NCBI GenBank assembly: GCA_004297465.1
Contig: SCUB01000001.1
Span: 372,001-436,000 of the forward strand
Source of the DNA: Xanthobacteraceae bacterium
Lineage (GTDB): Bacteria; Pseudomonadota; Alphaproteobacteria; Rhizobiales; Xanthobacteraceae
Direction: 5' to 3'
Length of the DNA stretch: 64,000 nt
This document shows, piece after piece, positions 18,191 to 27,013 of the stretch; position 1 is the stretch's first letter; each line of letters opens with the position of its first letter. The translations under genes and the position numbers were made by a program. The notes beneath the pieces were generated by a model that saw nothing but the letters and a program-made list of their open reading frames with translations, made no database searches and had not been told where the DNA came from.

Positions 18191-18813
18191 CAGAACCAGC
18201 GTTCGCTGACGGTGACGGTGTCGCCCGGCCTGAGTTGCATGGCGAGCGGCACCTGCGCCTTCATCGCGCCCTCCGGCATCATGCGGCTGAGATCGACCGC
18301 GCCGCGGCTGGCGCGCGGCGTGAAGCCGCCCGCGATCGCCACCGCCTTCTCGGCGGTCATGCCGGGCACGTAAGGATACTGGCCGGGCGCGGCGACCTCG
18401 CCGAGGATGAAGAACGGCCGGTAGGCCTCGATCTCGGCGGCCACATAAGGCTCGCGGATGTAGCCGCGCTTGAGCCGGGCGGCGACGGCACGGGCGAGTT
18501 CCTGCGGCGTCAGTTCGCGCGCCGGAACGCCGCCGATCAATGGCATGGTGACGATGCCGCCGGCATCGACCGCATAGGTGTTGGTCAGGCCCTCCTGGCC
18601 GTAGACGACGATGCGCAGCCGGTCGCCGGCGTCGAGCCGGTAGGCGGCATCCTCGGCATGGGCATTGGCCGGAGATGGCGCGACCGCGCCATAGGCCAGC
18701 GTATCCAGATCGGCGCGCGCCGCCGGTTCCGGGTTGTGCACGCATGCCGTCAGCAGGCCCGCCGCGGCGGCCAGCAAGGCAAGGGGCAAACGGGCCGTTC
18801 GGCCGGGGCGCAT
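18190..18813 (-). CDS. Polysaccharide export outer-membrane lipoprotein, Wza/OPX family
   Basis: Outer-membrane polysaccharide export protein of 207 residues. A lipoprotein signal is clear: basic start MRPGRTARLP, hydrophobic run and lipobox LLTAC with the Cys near residue 24. The polysaccharide export domain follows (YRLDAGDRLRIVVYGQEGLT, VTMPLIGGVPA), then one SLBB-type block (FFILGEVAAPGQYPYVPGM). The protein is short compared with E. coli Wza and has no long C-terminal barrel helix, as in many alphaproteobacterial OPX proteins. The start at 18813 was chosen because GAGGA stands four bases upstream and it opens the signal peptide. Upstream ATGs lack this. The divergent Wzc-like gene starts 200 bp away. 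Confidence 0.9.
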   Translation of the reverse strand: MRPGRTARLPLALLAAAAGLLTACVHNPEPAARADLDTLAYGAVAPSPANAHAEDAAYRLDAGDRLRIVVYGQEGLTNTYAVDAGGIVTMPLIGGVPARELTPQELARAVAARLKRGYIREPYVAAEIEAYRPFFILGEVAAPGQYPYVPGMTAEKAVAIAGGFTPRASRGAVDLSRMMPEGAMKAQVPLAMQLRPGDTVTVSERWF

Positions 18814-19013
18814 CGGTCCTCTGTCCATCGACGAAATCCGATTCTGATTAAGGGCTTGCATGGTTAACAAAGCGTGACCGGCGGGCCTGCCGGCGGGCGG
18901 ATTTATGCCGCCGCCGGCACGGCGGGTTAACGGGGCGGCAACCATAATGGGATGTACTGGCCCCGAGATGCCGGCCCGTCCCTGTGGCGCGCGCGGCTTG
19001 GTGGAGTAACGCG

Positions 19014-21095
19014 ATGCGTTTTGGGTTTCCGCGGCAGCGTCCTGTGACGCCGGCCAGGCCGGCCGGTCCGCCGCAGGCCAGCGTCATGGCCGCCGACTTC
19101 GACATCCGCATCATCGGCCGCGCCCTGCGGCGCGGGAAGAAGTGGATCCTGGTCCCGAGCGCGCTGGCGCTGATGCTGTCGCTTGCCGCCGTCAACATCA
19201 TCACACCGCGCTACAAGTCCGAGGCCCGCATCATCACCGAGGGCCGCGAGAACATCTTTCTGCGGCCCAATGCCGAGCGCACCGAGGATCGCGCCGCGCT
19301 CGACCCGGAGGCGGTGACCAGCCAGGTCCAGCTCGTCCTGTCGCGCGATCTCGCCCGCGACATCATCCGGAAGAACAAGCTCGCCGAGCGGGCCGAATTC
19401 GATCCGCTGATCAAGGGTGTGTCGCCGCTGAAAACCGTGCTGGCGCTGTTTGGCATCGGCCGCGACCCGTTCCGTCTCACGCCCGAGGAGCGCGTGCTCG
19501 ATGCCTACTATGAGCGGCTTGCCGCCTACGCCGTCGACAAGTCGCGCGTGATCGCGATCGAGTTCCAGTCGGGCGACCCGGAACTGGCCGCCAGCGTCGC
19601 CAACGCGATCGCCGAGGGCTATCTGGTGCTGCAGCAGGCCGCCAAGCAGAACCAGGCCCGCGCCGCCGGGCAATGGCTGTCGGGCGAAATCGACACCCTG
19701 CGCAAGAAGGTGGCCGAGGCCGAGTCGCGCGTCGAGGATTTCCGTTCGCGCTCAAGCCTGTTCGTGGGCACCAACAACACCACGCTGTCGAACCAGCAGC
19801 TCGGCGAGATCAACACCCAGCTCAATGCCGCGCGGGCCCAGAAGTCCGACGCCGAGTCGCGCGCGAGGCTGATCCGCGAGATGCTGCAATCGGGCCGCCC
19901 GATCGAATCCGCGGAGGTCATCAACTCGGAACTGGTGCGGCGCCTGACCGAGCAGCGCGTGACGCTGCGCGCCCAGCTCGCCGAGCAGTCATCGACGCTG
20001 CTCGACGGCCATCCGCGCATCAAGGAGCTCAAGGCGCAGATCGCCGACCTCGACCGTCAGTTGCGCGACGAGGCCGCCAAGATCGTGCGCGCGCTGGAGA
20101 ACGACGCCCGGATCGCCGCCGCGCGCGTCGACAGCCTGAGCGCCAGCCTCGACCAGCTCAAGAAGACGGCAACGTCGAGCAACAGCCAGGACGTGCAGCT
20201 GCGCGCGCTCGATCGCGAGGCCAAGGCGCAGCGCGACCTGCTGGAATCCTATCTCGCCAAGTACCGCGAGGCGACCACCCGCGAGACCATCGATTCCGCG
20301 CCGGCCGACGCGCGCATCATCTCGCGCGCCATCGTCACCAACTCGCCGGCGTTCCCCAAGAAGCTGCCGATCGTGCTGATCGTCACGCTGATAACGTTGC
20401 TTATCACAGCCGGCACGATCACCACCGGCGAACTCTTGCGAATGACCGCGCCGCAGGCTTACCAACGCGTCCCCGACACCCATCCGGCGCTGGCCGCGTC
20501 GATCGGCGACATCGAGAAGGTGGCCGCTGAATTGCGTGCCGCCGGCGAGGGCGCCCGCGTCGTCATGATGATCGGCGCGGCGCGCCGCGTCGGCACCACG
20601 ATGACGGCGCTGACGCTGGCGCGGCTTCTGGCGCGCGAGGCCCGCGTCGTGCTGGTCGATCTGGCGTTCTCGTCGCCCGCGATCGCGGCAAGTTCAAGCG
20701 ATCCGGCGGCTCCCGGGCTTGCCGAACTGGTGCGCGGCGAGGCCGGCTTCGGAGACATCGTTACCCACGACAGCCTGTCGGGCCTGCATCTGGTGGCGGC
20801 GGGAGCGGCGGCGGACGGCGCGGTGCTGGGTTCGCCGCGGCTCGCGATGACGCTCGATGCGCTGACCGAGGTTTACGACCATGTCGTCATCGACGCCGGC
20901 GCGCTGGCCGAACTGCCGGTGGCCCGGCTCGGCGGCCATGTGCGCGCGGTGCTGGTGACCGATCCGTCATGGCCCGAGGCGGTGCGCGCGGCGGCCTGCG
21001 CCGAACTCGTCAAGGCCGGTTTCGAGACCGTGGCCGTGCTGACGTCGGCATCGGGCGCGGCGGGCGAGGCGAGCGCGCGCATGGCGGCGGCGTGA
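19014..21095 (+). CDS. Polysaccharide co-polymerase, Wzc/GumC-like, with degenerate P-loop
   Basis: Inner-membrane chain-length determinant/export protein of 693 residues. Order: a cytoplasmic start, membrane helix 1 near 42-63, a periplasmic Wzz-type domain with long coiled coil (about 230-400), membrane helix 2 near 449-472, and a C-terminal BY-kinase-like ATPase fold. In that fold the Walker A position reads GAARRVGTTMTA near 520-530. The invariant P-loop Lys is replaced and no Tyr-rich C-terminal tail is present, so autokinase activity is unlikely. Other kinase-like elements remain recognisable (VVLVDLAF, DHVVIDAGAL). The start at 19014 has GGAG seven bases upstream; the frame is also open to a GTG at 18984. 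It is divergent from the Wza-like gene, probably sharing a promoter region. Confidence 0.88.
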   Translation: MRFGFPRQRPVTPARPAGPPQASVMAADFDIRIIGRALRRGKKWILVPSALALMLSLAAVNIITPRYKSEARIITEGRENIFLRPNAERTEDRAALDPEAVTSQVQLVLSRDLARDIIRKNKLAERAEFDPLIKGVSPLKTVLALFGIGRDPFRLTPEERVLDAYYERLAAYAVDKSRVIAIEFQSGDPELAASVANAIAEGYLVLQQAAKQNQARAAGQWLSGEIDTLRKKVAEAESRVEDFRSRSSLFVGTNNTTLSNQQLGEINTQLNAARAQKSDAESRARLIREMLQSGRPIESAEVINSELVRRLTEQRVTLRAQLAEQSSTLLDGHPRIKELKAQIADLDRQLRDEAAKIVRALENDARIAAARVDSLSASLDQLKKTATSSNSQDVQLRALDREAKAQRDLLESYLAKYREATTRETIDSAPADARIISRAIVTNSPAFPKKLPIVLIVTLITLLITAGTITTGELLRMTAPQAYQRVPDTHPALAASIGDIEKVAAELRAAGEGARVVMMIGAARRVGTTMTALTLARLLAREARVVLVDLAFSSPAIAASSSDPAAPGLAELVRGEAGFGDIVTHDSLSGLHLVAAGAAADGAVLGSPRLAMTLDALTEVYDHVVIDAGALAELPVARLGGHVRAVLVTDPSWPEAVRAAACAELVKAGFETVAVLTSASGAAGEASARMAAA

Positions 21096-21113
21096 TCCTG
21101 TCACGCGAGCTGT

Positions 21114-22331
21114 TTAGCGCCGCAGCGCGCGGCGCAGTCCGGACACGACGGTCAGGAGCCGCGGCGACTGCTTGATCATATGCTTGGCGCGATGCAGGGC
21201 CGACAGCGCCGCGGCGCCGATATGGCCGCGCGCTGTCAGCGGCAGGAAGCTGTCGAACACCGGATCCTGCTCCTTGCAGAACATGCGCTTGTAGTCGGCC
21301 TCGCCGATGCCAAGGTCGAGCATCCTGAATCCGCGCGCGGCGTAATGATCGACGATGTGGCGCATCAGGATCAGGCCCGGGCTGTAGCGGGCGTTGGCCG
21401 AGAGCGTGTAGGTGTTGAACATCATGGTGTAGCGCTGGCCGTCTTCCATGCCGGCGTAGAGCGCGATCACCTCGTCCTCGCATTCGAGCGCGTGCAGCAC
21501 GACCAGCGGCCCGGCGTCGGCGTCGCGCTGGCGGCAAATGTCGCGCACGAACTCCTCGACGCCCGGCTCGGCGAACACATTGGGCAGCTTCTGGGCCGCC
21601 ATGTGCGCCGGCTTGAGGCGGAAGAACGTATCGACCATGCGCTGGATGTCGGCCTCGCCGGTGGCGACGACATGGCGATAGCCAGGCAGCGCCTGCAGCT
21701 TGCGCTCCTTGTCCTTGAGGCGGCGGCGCAGCGAAGTGCTGATGGCGGCGTCCGGCTTGCCGTCGGCGGGAAAGGTCAGCCGCGGATAGACGTTCACCGA
21801 GGGCTGGCGCGGCAGGAGCGACAGCGGGTTGGGAATGCCGTGCCAGCTCACCGGCTGCTGGGTGAAGGCAAGCACGTCGATGCGGGGGACATGGCGGCGC
21901 AGCGCGGCGATGAGGTCAGCGAGGTCGGCGGGTGTCGCGGACGCCGCGAAGTAGCGCCGGTACAGCGGCATGTTGAAGTTGCTGTGCTTGCCGCCCATGA
22001 AGAAGGCGTAGCGCAACCCGAGGATGCGGGTGGAAACCAGCGGTAGCACCATCAGCGGCTCGCCCTCGGCGTCGAAGGCGACGGCGATGAACGGGGCGAA
22101 AGCGCGGCGCTCGCCGACATGGCGTTGCCAGGCTGAAAGGAACTCGAAGCGCTGGTAGAAGGTCGAAGAATGCGGCGGACATTGCAGCCGCCGCCAATGC
22201 GGCTCGGCGGCCGCCAGCGTATCGAAGACCACGACGCGCGCGATGCGCGACGAGGCACACCCGGCGGCATTTGCCGGCTGGTCCATCGTGACGCGGACGA
22301 TGGTCATCGCAAGGGTGTTTGACGGTTCCAT
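21114..22331 (-). CDS. GNAT/BioF2-like acyltransferase (CelD/BcsL family)
   Basis: Protein of about 405 residues with the Acetyltransf_6 (CelD/BcsL-like) domain often found in polysaccharide clusters, where it probably acylates a sugar or peptide. Family blocks are STFYQRFEFLSAW near the N-terminus, KDKERKLQALPGYRH in the centre and MLDLGIGEADYKRMF toward the C-terminus. The frame is open to 22577, but sequence before MEPSNTLAMTIV overlaps the divergent deacetylase-like gene and looks non-coding. ATG 22331 (or 22310) is the likely start, without a strong ribosome-binding site. The substrate cannot be read from sequence. Confidence 0.82.
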   Translation of the reverse strand: MEPSNTLAMTIVRVTMDQPANAAGCASSRIARVVVFDTLAAAEPHWRRLQCPPHSSTFYQRFEFLSAWQRHVGERRAFAPFIAVAFDAEGEPLMVLPLVSTRILGLRYAFFMGGKHSNFNMPLYRRYFAASATPADLADLIAALRRHVPRIDVLAFTQQPVSWHGIPNPLSLLPRQPSVNVYPRLTFPADGKPDAAISTSLRRRLKDKERKLQALPGYRHVVATGEADIQRMVDTFFRLKPAHMAAQKLPNVFAEPGVEEFVRDICRQRDADAGPLVVLHALECEDEVIALYAGMEDGQRYTMMFNTYTLSANARYSPGLILMRHIVDHYAARGFRMLDLGIGEADYKRMFCKEQDPVFDSFLPLTARGHIGAAALSALHRAKHMIKQSPRLLTVVSGLRRALRR

Positions 22332-22432
22332 ATGGGTGCCAGTCCCGGGACCATGGCAAACATTCATCAACAAATGGTAAGGCTGTCTTGGCATGGTCCG
22401 CGAGTTGCGGGGTAAGGGGAGCGTCGCCAAGC

Positions 22433-23506
22433 GTGTCATTTTGGGATCGCGCCATCCGCCGCGCCGGCTTCGGGGCGCTGCGCTGGTCCGGCTGGGCCGC
22501 CGCCGCCGAGCACCGCATCGGCGCGCGCGGCGCCATCCTGCGCTTCCAGCGGGTAACCCCCGCCCAGGGCGGCGCATTCCATCCGCTGCGGGCGCAGGCG
22601 GTCACGCCGGCATTCCTCGACCGCTCCATCGCCGCGTTGCGGCGCTGGGGCTACGACATCGTCGCCATCGGCGAGGTGCCCGGCCGTCTGGCCGAGACCG
22701 GCGCGCGGGCTCGCATCGCGGTGCTGACCTTCGACGGCGGTTGCCGCGACCTCGTCGACCATGCCTGGCCGGTGCTCCGGCGCCACGGCGCGCCGTTCAC
22801 GGCCTATGTGTCGAGCAGCGGACCGGACGGGCTGGCGCTCATGGCGGCGCCGGCGATCGAGCTGATGGTGCGCCGGCAGACGCGCATCGGCCTGATGGTC
22901 GGTTCGCGGGAGCGGCGGCTGACGTGCGAGACCGTGGCGGACAAGCGCTACGTCTTCGAGGTGATCGCCGCGCATCTGCAGTCGATTCCGGACCAGGACG
23001 TGGCCGATGCGGCGCTGCGCGATCTGTGTCGGCGCTATGGCGTCGACCTCGCCGCGCTTTGCCGGGCCCACTGCCTGACGTGGCGGGATCTCCAGCAGCT
23101 TGCCGCCGATCCGCTGGCGACCATCGGCAGCGCCACGGTGACCGGCGCCGCGCTGTCGCGCAGGAACGCGGCGCGGGCGGAACAGGAAATGCGCATGGGA
23201 AGGGCGGTGCTCGAAGCGGCGCTCGGCCGGCCAGTGCCGCACTTCGCCTTTCCGGGAGGGCTGGCTGAAACGGTCGGTCGCCGCGACGTCATCGCCGCCG
23301 CGGCATGCGGGTTCGCGACGGCGGTGACGGCCGGGCACCGGCCGCTCATGGCTGGCGACGAGCTGCGCCTGCACGCGCTGCCGCGCCTGAGCATCGACGG
23401 ACGTTATGCGACGCTGGGTTATCTGCGGACGCAGCTGTCGGGGTGGGGCGCGCGGCCGCTGCCAGCGGACGCGGCGGCTACCGGTCCGGACGCGACATCC
23501 ATGTGA
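22433..23506 (+). CDS. Polysaccharide deacetylase-like protein with altered metal motif
   Basis: About 357 residues with a NodB-type deacetylase fold. Visible family features are LTFDGGCRDLVDHAWPVL near residue 98 (normally TFDDG) and HFAFPGGLAETVGRRD near 275, which corresponds to the FxYPxG block. The second Asp of the TFDD motif is Gly. I find no clear HxxxH metal pair (the region reads IELMVRRQTRIGLMV), so catalysis is doubtful. A GTG at 22433 with AGGGGAG about 11 bases upstream is the likely start; the open frame extends to 22319. Its 3' end overlaps the convergent DUF2842 gene by 29 bp. It belongs with the exopolysaccharide genes by context. Confidence 0.75.
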   Translation: MSFWDRAIRRAGFGALRWSGWAAAAEHRIGARGAILRFQRVTPAQGGAFHPLRAQAVTPAFLDRSIAALRRWGYDIVAIGEVPGRLAETGARARIAVLTFDGGCRDLVDHAWPVLRRHGAPFTAYVSSSGPDGLALMAAPAIELMVRRQTRIGLMVGSRERRLTCETVADKRYVFEVIAAHLQSIPDQDVADAALRDLCRRYGVDLAALCRAHCLTWRDLQQLAADPLATIGSATVTGAALSRRNAARAEQEMRMGRAVLEAALGRPVPHFAFPGGLAETVGRRDVIAAAACGFATAVTAGHRPLMAGDELRLHALPRLSIDGRYATLGYLRTQLSGWGARPLPADAAATGPDATSM

Positions 23507-23684
23507 TCAGGGGCATCGCCGGCAGCACCCAGCCCAACCCGGCCACCACGTAATAGATGAGCTGCGCGACGCGGCTCTCCGCCAGCACCGGCATCTGGGC
23601 CAGCGCCATCGCCAGAAACGCCCACGCCGCCACCAGCACCAGCAGCAGGACGGTTCCGATCAGCTTGCGCAGGCGAATGGGCAT
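23478..23684 (-). CDS. DUF2842 small membrane protein
   Basis: A 68-residue protein that matches the DUF2842 family of alphaproteobacteria. Two hydrophobic helices (about 8-30 and 40-62) are joined by a short loop, with a basic start MPIRLRKLIG and the family ending VLPAMPLITWMSRPD. The function is unknown. The start was taken at the Met before the conserved RKLIGT; the frame stays open further upstream. Its 3' end overlaps the deacetylase-like gene tail to tail. Confidence 0.8.
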   Translation of the reverse strand: MPIRLRKLIGTVLLLVLVAAWAFLAMALAQMPVLAESRVAQLIYYVVAGLGWVLPAMPLITWMSRPDR

Positions 23685-23794
23685 AAACTTGTGGTGGTAT
23701 CGGGGCTTGGCGGACAGGCGACATGCCGTTGCGCCGGGTGCGGAAGTCAATATAACGGCGGGGTCAAATCCTCAAGCGGAATGGAAAATGGTCG

Positions 23795-24859
23795 ATGACT
23801 GACGCTCGACGGGTCGCAATTGTCAGGGGCTGGCTGATCGCGGTCGCGGCGATGATCTTCGCCATGGTGGTGGTCGGCGGCGCGACGCGGCTTACCGAAT
23901 CCGGCCTGTCCATCGTCGAGTGGAAGCCGGTGACCGGCGTGCTGCCGCCGCTGAGCGAAGCGCAGTGGAACGAGGCGTTCGACGGCTACAAGACCATTCC
24001 GCAGTACCGCGAGCTCAACCGCGGCATGAATCTCTCGGAATTCAAAACCATCTTCTGGTGGGAATGGGCGCACCGGTTGCTCGGGCGCGGCATCGGCTTC
24101 GTCTATCTCCTGCCGTTCGTGTGGTTTATCGCCAGGGGATGGATTCCAAAGCCGGAGCGGGCGCGGCTGTGGGGCATCTTCGCGCTCGGCGGCTTGCAGG
24201 GCGCGGTCGGCTGGTGGATGGTGGCTTCGGGACTGACCGGGCGCACCGAAGTTTCGCAGTATCGCCTCGCCATCCACCTGACGCTCGCGGTCGTCCTCTT
24301 CGTCGCGGTGGTGGCGAGCGCCTGGCGGCTGATGCCGGCCGCCAGGCCGCAGGCGCGGAGCGAAGCGGACCCGCGGCTGCGGCTCACCGCGACGCTGCTC
24401 CTCGTGCTGACGGTGGTTCAGATTTTTCTCGGCGCGCTGGTGGCGGGCCTGCGTGCCGGCCGCATCTTCAACACCTGGCCGCTGATCGACGACGCGTTCA
24501 TTCCGCAGGCCGCGCGGCTGTGGTTCGAGAGCCCGTGGTGGCGCAACCTGTTCGAGAACACGCTCACCGTGCAGTTCGACCACCGCATGGTGGCCTATGG
24601 CCTGTGGGCGCTGGCGCTGTGGCATGTGTATGACGCGGTGCGCTCCAGGGCGGACCGGGCGGTCGCCGGCGGCGCCGCGACGCTCGCCACGCTGATGACG
24701 GTGCAGGCCGGGCTCGGCATCTGGACCCTCATCGAACAAGTGCCGATCGGGCTGGCGCTGCTGCATCAGGGGGGGGCGCTGCTTGTCGTCACCGCGGCAA
24801 CCGTGCAGCGGGTGCGCCTGCATGGCGTTGCCGCGCGGAGCCAATACCGCTTCGCGTAA
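23795..24859 (+). CDS. ctaA: Heme A synthase (COX15/CtaA, type 2)
   Basis: Inner-membrane enzyme of 354 residues that oxidises the C8 methyl of heme O to make heme A for aa3-type cytochrome oxidase. Family features are [19 protein letters not shown] near 28-46, [17 protein letters not shown] near 77-93 with a heme-ligand His, the [13 protein letters not shown] block near 262-274 and a C-terminal [11 protein letters not shown]. About eight hydrophobic helices are visible, as expected. The start ATG at 23795 has GGAA-type sequence upstream. A strong bidirectional hairpin lies after the stop and separates it from metY. Confidence 0.95.
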   Translation: MTDARRVAIVRGWLIAVAAMIFAMVVVGGATRLTESGLSIVEWKPVTGVLPPLSEAQWNEAFDGYKTIPQYRELNRGMNLSEFKTIFWWEWAHRLLGRGIGFVYLLPFVWFIARGWIPKPERARLWGIFALGGLQGAVGWWMVASGLTGRTEVSQYRLAIHLTLAVVLFVAVVASAWRLMPAARPQARSEADPRLRLTATLLLVLTVVQIFLGALVAGLRAGRIFNTWPLIDDAFIPQAARLWFESPWWRNLFENTLTVQFDHRMVAYGLWALALWHVYDAVRSRADRAVAGGAATLATLMTVQAGLGIWTLIEQVPIGLALLHQGGALLVVTAATVQRVRLHGVAARSQYRFA

Positions 24860-24883
24860 ACTCCCGTTCGCGGGAACAAATAA

Positions 24884-24914
24884 AAAAGGGCAGCGGATGC
24901 TGCCCTTTTGTTTT
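24884..24914. terminator. Bidirectional rho-independent terminator between ctaA and metY
   Basis: A perfect 11-bp stem (AAAAGGGCAGC pairing with GCTGCCCTTTT) with loop GGAT is flanked by an A-run on the left and by TTTTGTTTTT on the right. It can terminate both convergent genes. Confidence 0.9.
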
Positions 24915-24942
24915 TGTGCGTCCGCCGGCGTGGGCGGAAATG

Positions 24943-26223
24943 TCAGGCGCCGAAGGCCTGATCGAGATCGGCGATGAGGTCGTCCTTGTCCTCGATGCCG
25001 ATCGACAGGCGCACCACGTCCGAGCCGGCCCCGGCCTGTGCCTTCTGGGCCTCGTTGAGCTGGCTGTGCGTGGTCGATGACGGATGGATGATGAGCGAAC
25101 GCGTGTCGCCGACATTGGCCAGATGCGAAAACAGCTTCACGTTCGACACCAGCTTGACGCCGGCGTCGTAGCCGCCCTTGAGGCCGAACGTGAACACCGC
25201 GCCGGCGCCCTTGGGCGTGTATTTGCGCGCCAGCTTATTGTAGCGGTCGCCGGTCAGGCCGGCATAGCTCACCCAGCTCACCTGCGGATGCGTGGACAGC
25301 CATTCCGCCACCGCCTTGGCGTTGTCGCTGTGGCGCTGCATGCGCAGGGGCAGCGTCTCGACGCCGGTGAGGATGAGGAACGCGTTGAACGGCGACAGCG
25401 CCGGTCCGAGATCGCGCAGGCCGAGCACGCGGCATGCGATCGCGAACGCGAAGTTGCCGAACGTCTCGTGCAGCTTCATGCCGTTGTATTCGGGGCGCGG
25501 CTCGCTGAGCATCGGGTAGCGGTTGTCGCGCGACCAGTCGAACGTGCCGGCGTCGACGATGACGCCGCCGATGGAATTGCCGTGGCCGCCGAGGAACTTG
25601 GTCAGCGAGTGCACGACGATGTCGGCGCCGTGCTCGATCGGCTTGCACAGATAGGGCGTCGCCAGCGTGTTGTCGACGATGAGCGGCACGCCAGCCTTGT
25701 GGGCGATCGCGGCGATGGCCTCGATGTCGGTGATGGTGCCGCCGGGATTGGCGATCGACTCGACGAAGATCGCGCGCGTCTTGGGCGTGATGGCGCGCTC
25801 GAAGCTGGCGATGTCGTCGCTGTCGGCCCACGCCACGTTCCAGCCGAAGCTCTTGAAGGAGTGGTTGAACTGGTTGATCGAGCCGCCATAGAGCTTGCGC
25901 GCGGCGATGAATTCGTCGCCCGGCTTGAGCAGGGTGTGGAACACGATGACCTGCGCGGCGTGGCCCGAGGCCACCGACAGCGCGGCGGTGCCGCCTTCGA
26001 GCGCGGCGATGCGCTCCTCGAGCACCGAGCAGGTCGGGTTGCCGATGCGGGTGTAGATGTTGCCGAACGCCTGCAGGCCGAACAGCGAGGCGGCATGCTC
26101 GACGTCGTTGAAGACGTAGGACGTGGTCTGGTAGATCGGCGTCGCGCGCGCGCCGGTGGTCGGGTCGGGCTGGGCCCCGGCATGAACGGCAAGGGTGGAG
26201 AAGCCGGGAATACGGTCGGTCAT
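24943..26223 (-). CDS. metY: O-acetylhomoserine sulfhydrylase / aminocarboxypropyltransferase
   Basis: PLP enzyme of the Cys/Met metabolism family, 426 residues. It makes homocysteine (or methionine) from O-acetylhomoserine and sulfide (or methanethiol) in the cytoplasm. The family features are YTRIGNPTCSVLEERIAALEGG near 57-78, DNTLATPYLCKPIEHGAD near 188-205 and the PLP-Lys motif HSLTKFLGGHGNSIGG near 209-224. The length and the STLAVHAGAQPDPTTGAR start match MetY rather than the shorter MetZ/MetB proteins. AAAGGA stands seven bases before the ATG. I looked for a SAM riboswitch in the 180-bp leader and saw none. Confidence 0.93.
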   Translation of the reverse strand: MTDRIPGFSTLAVHAGAQPDPTTGARATPIYQTTSYVFNDVEHAASLFGLQAFGNIYTRIGNPTCSVLEERIAALEGGTAALSVASGHAAQVIVFHTLLKPGDEFIAARKLYGGSINQFNHSFKSFGWNVAWADSDDIASFERAITPKTRAIFVESIANPGGTITDIEAIAAIAHKAGVPLIVDNTLATPYLCKPIEHGADIVVHSLTKFLGGHGNSIGGVIVDAGTFDWSRDNRYPMLSEPRPEYNGMKLHETFGNFAFAIACRVLGLRDLGPALSPFNAFLILTGVETLPLRMQRHSDNAKAVAEWLSTHPQVSWVSYAGLTGDRYNKLARKYTPKGAGAVFTFGLKGGYDAGVKLVSNVKLFSHLANVGDTRSLIIHPSSTTHSQLNEAQKAQAGAGSDVVRLSIGIEDKDDLIADLDQAFGA

Positions 26224-26410
26224 GAGCGGTCCTTTAGCTGGGAGTGGCCGCGAACGGCGCGGACGGTGGTCTGAGGGTGCGGGTTTTGCCGCATGCTGTG
26301 GACGCAGCGCGGCCGTCCGTCAAGGCGGTGCCCGCTATTGTGTCGAAATGTAAGCGGGTTTCAAGGGAGGACGGTGAACGGGAGGCAAAGGTTTCTCCGG
26401 CCGCGTTTCC

Positions 26411-26992
26411 TTAATGGCCGTCCTTGCGGCCGGAGTCATGGCCGTGCGTCGGCACGGGGCTGCCGATGGTGGCGCGGTTGAGCGACAGCTTCTGGAACGC
26501 CGTGGTGGGGGCGGGCGCGCGCCGGGCGCTGATGGTGCGCGAATTGACGCCGAGCCAGCTGATCTCCGAGGACAGCCGGCCGTACTCGATTTTCGGGCAG
26601 CGGTTCATGATCACGGTCAAGCCGGCGGCCTCGGCGGTGGCGGCGGCGGCGTCATTGCGCACGCCAAGCTGCATCCAGATCACCTTGGGACGGGGATCGA
26701 GCGCCAGCGCCTCGGCGACGATGGCCGGGGCGTGCTCGGCGCCGCGGAAGATGTCCACCATGTCGATGGGTTTGGGGATGTCGGCGAGCCGCGCGTAGTA
26801 CGGATGCCCGCGCAACTGGTTGCCGGCCTGGGCCGGGTTGACCGGAATGACGTCGTAGCCGCGCTCGGTGAGATACTTGAACACGAAGTAGCTGGGGCGC
26901 ACCACGTTCGACGAGGCCCCGACCATGGCGATGGTCTTCACCGAGGTGAGGATGCGGCGGATCAGGTCGTCGTCGTAGTCATCGTGCGGCAT
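26411..26992 (-). CDS. CoA-binding domain protein (YccU-like)
   Basis: A 193-residue cytoplasmic protein with a Rossmann-type CoA-binding domain like that of succinyl-CoA synthetase alpha. It shows KTIAMVGASSNVVRPSYFVF near 19-38, YDVIPVNP near 46 and KVIWMQLGVRNDAAA near 103. The C-terminal ~45 residues after CPKIEYGRL look less ordered. It follows the crotonase gene by 21 bp on the same strand, so the two are probably one operon. The function of YccU-type proteins is not established; binding of CoA or an acyl-CoA is inferred from the fold. Confidence 0.88.
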   Translation of the reverse strand: MPHDDYDDDLIRRILTSVKTIAMVGASSNVVRPSYFVFKYLTERGYDVIPVNPAQAGNQLRGHPYYARLADIPKPIDMVDIFRGAEHAPAIVAEALALDPRPKVIWMQLGVRNDAAAATAEAAGLTVIMNRCPKIEYGRLSSEISWLGVNSRTISARRAPAPTTAFQKLSLNRATIGSPVPTHGHDSGRKDGH

Positions 26993-27013
26993 GCGGGCGG
27001 GTATCCTCGCGCT

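Noticed and set aside
18191-18745. N-terminal extension of the GT4 protein to a 563-residue frame
   Set aside because: The extension is a shadow of the Wza-like gene. The glycosyltransferase homology begins at the ATG 18190, which overlaps the lipoprotein stop.
26224-26410. SAM riboswitch in the metY leader
   Set aside because: SAM-II elements are common before methionine genes in this group, but I could not find the conserved core or pseudoknot pairing here.
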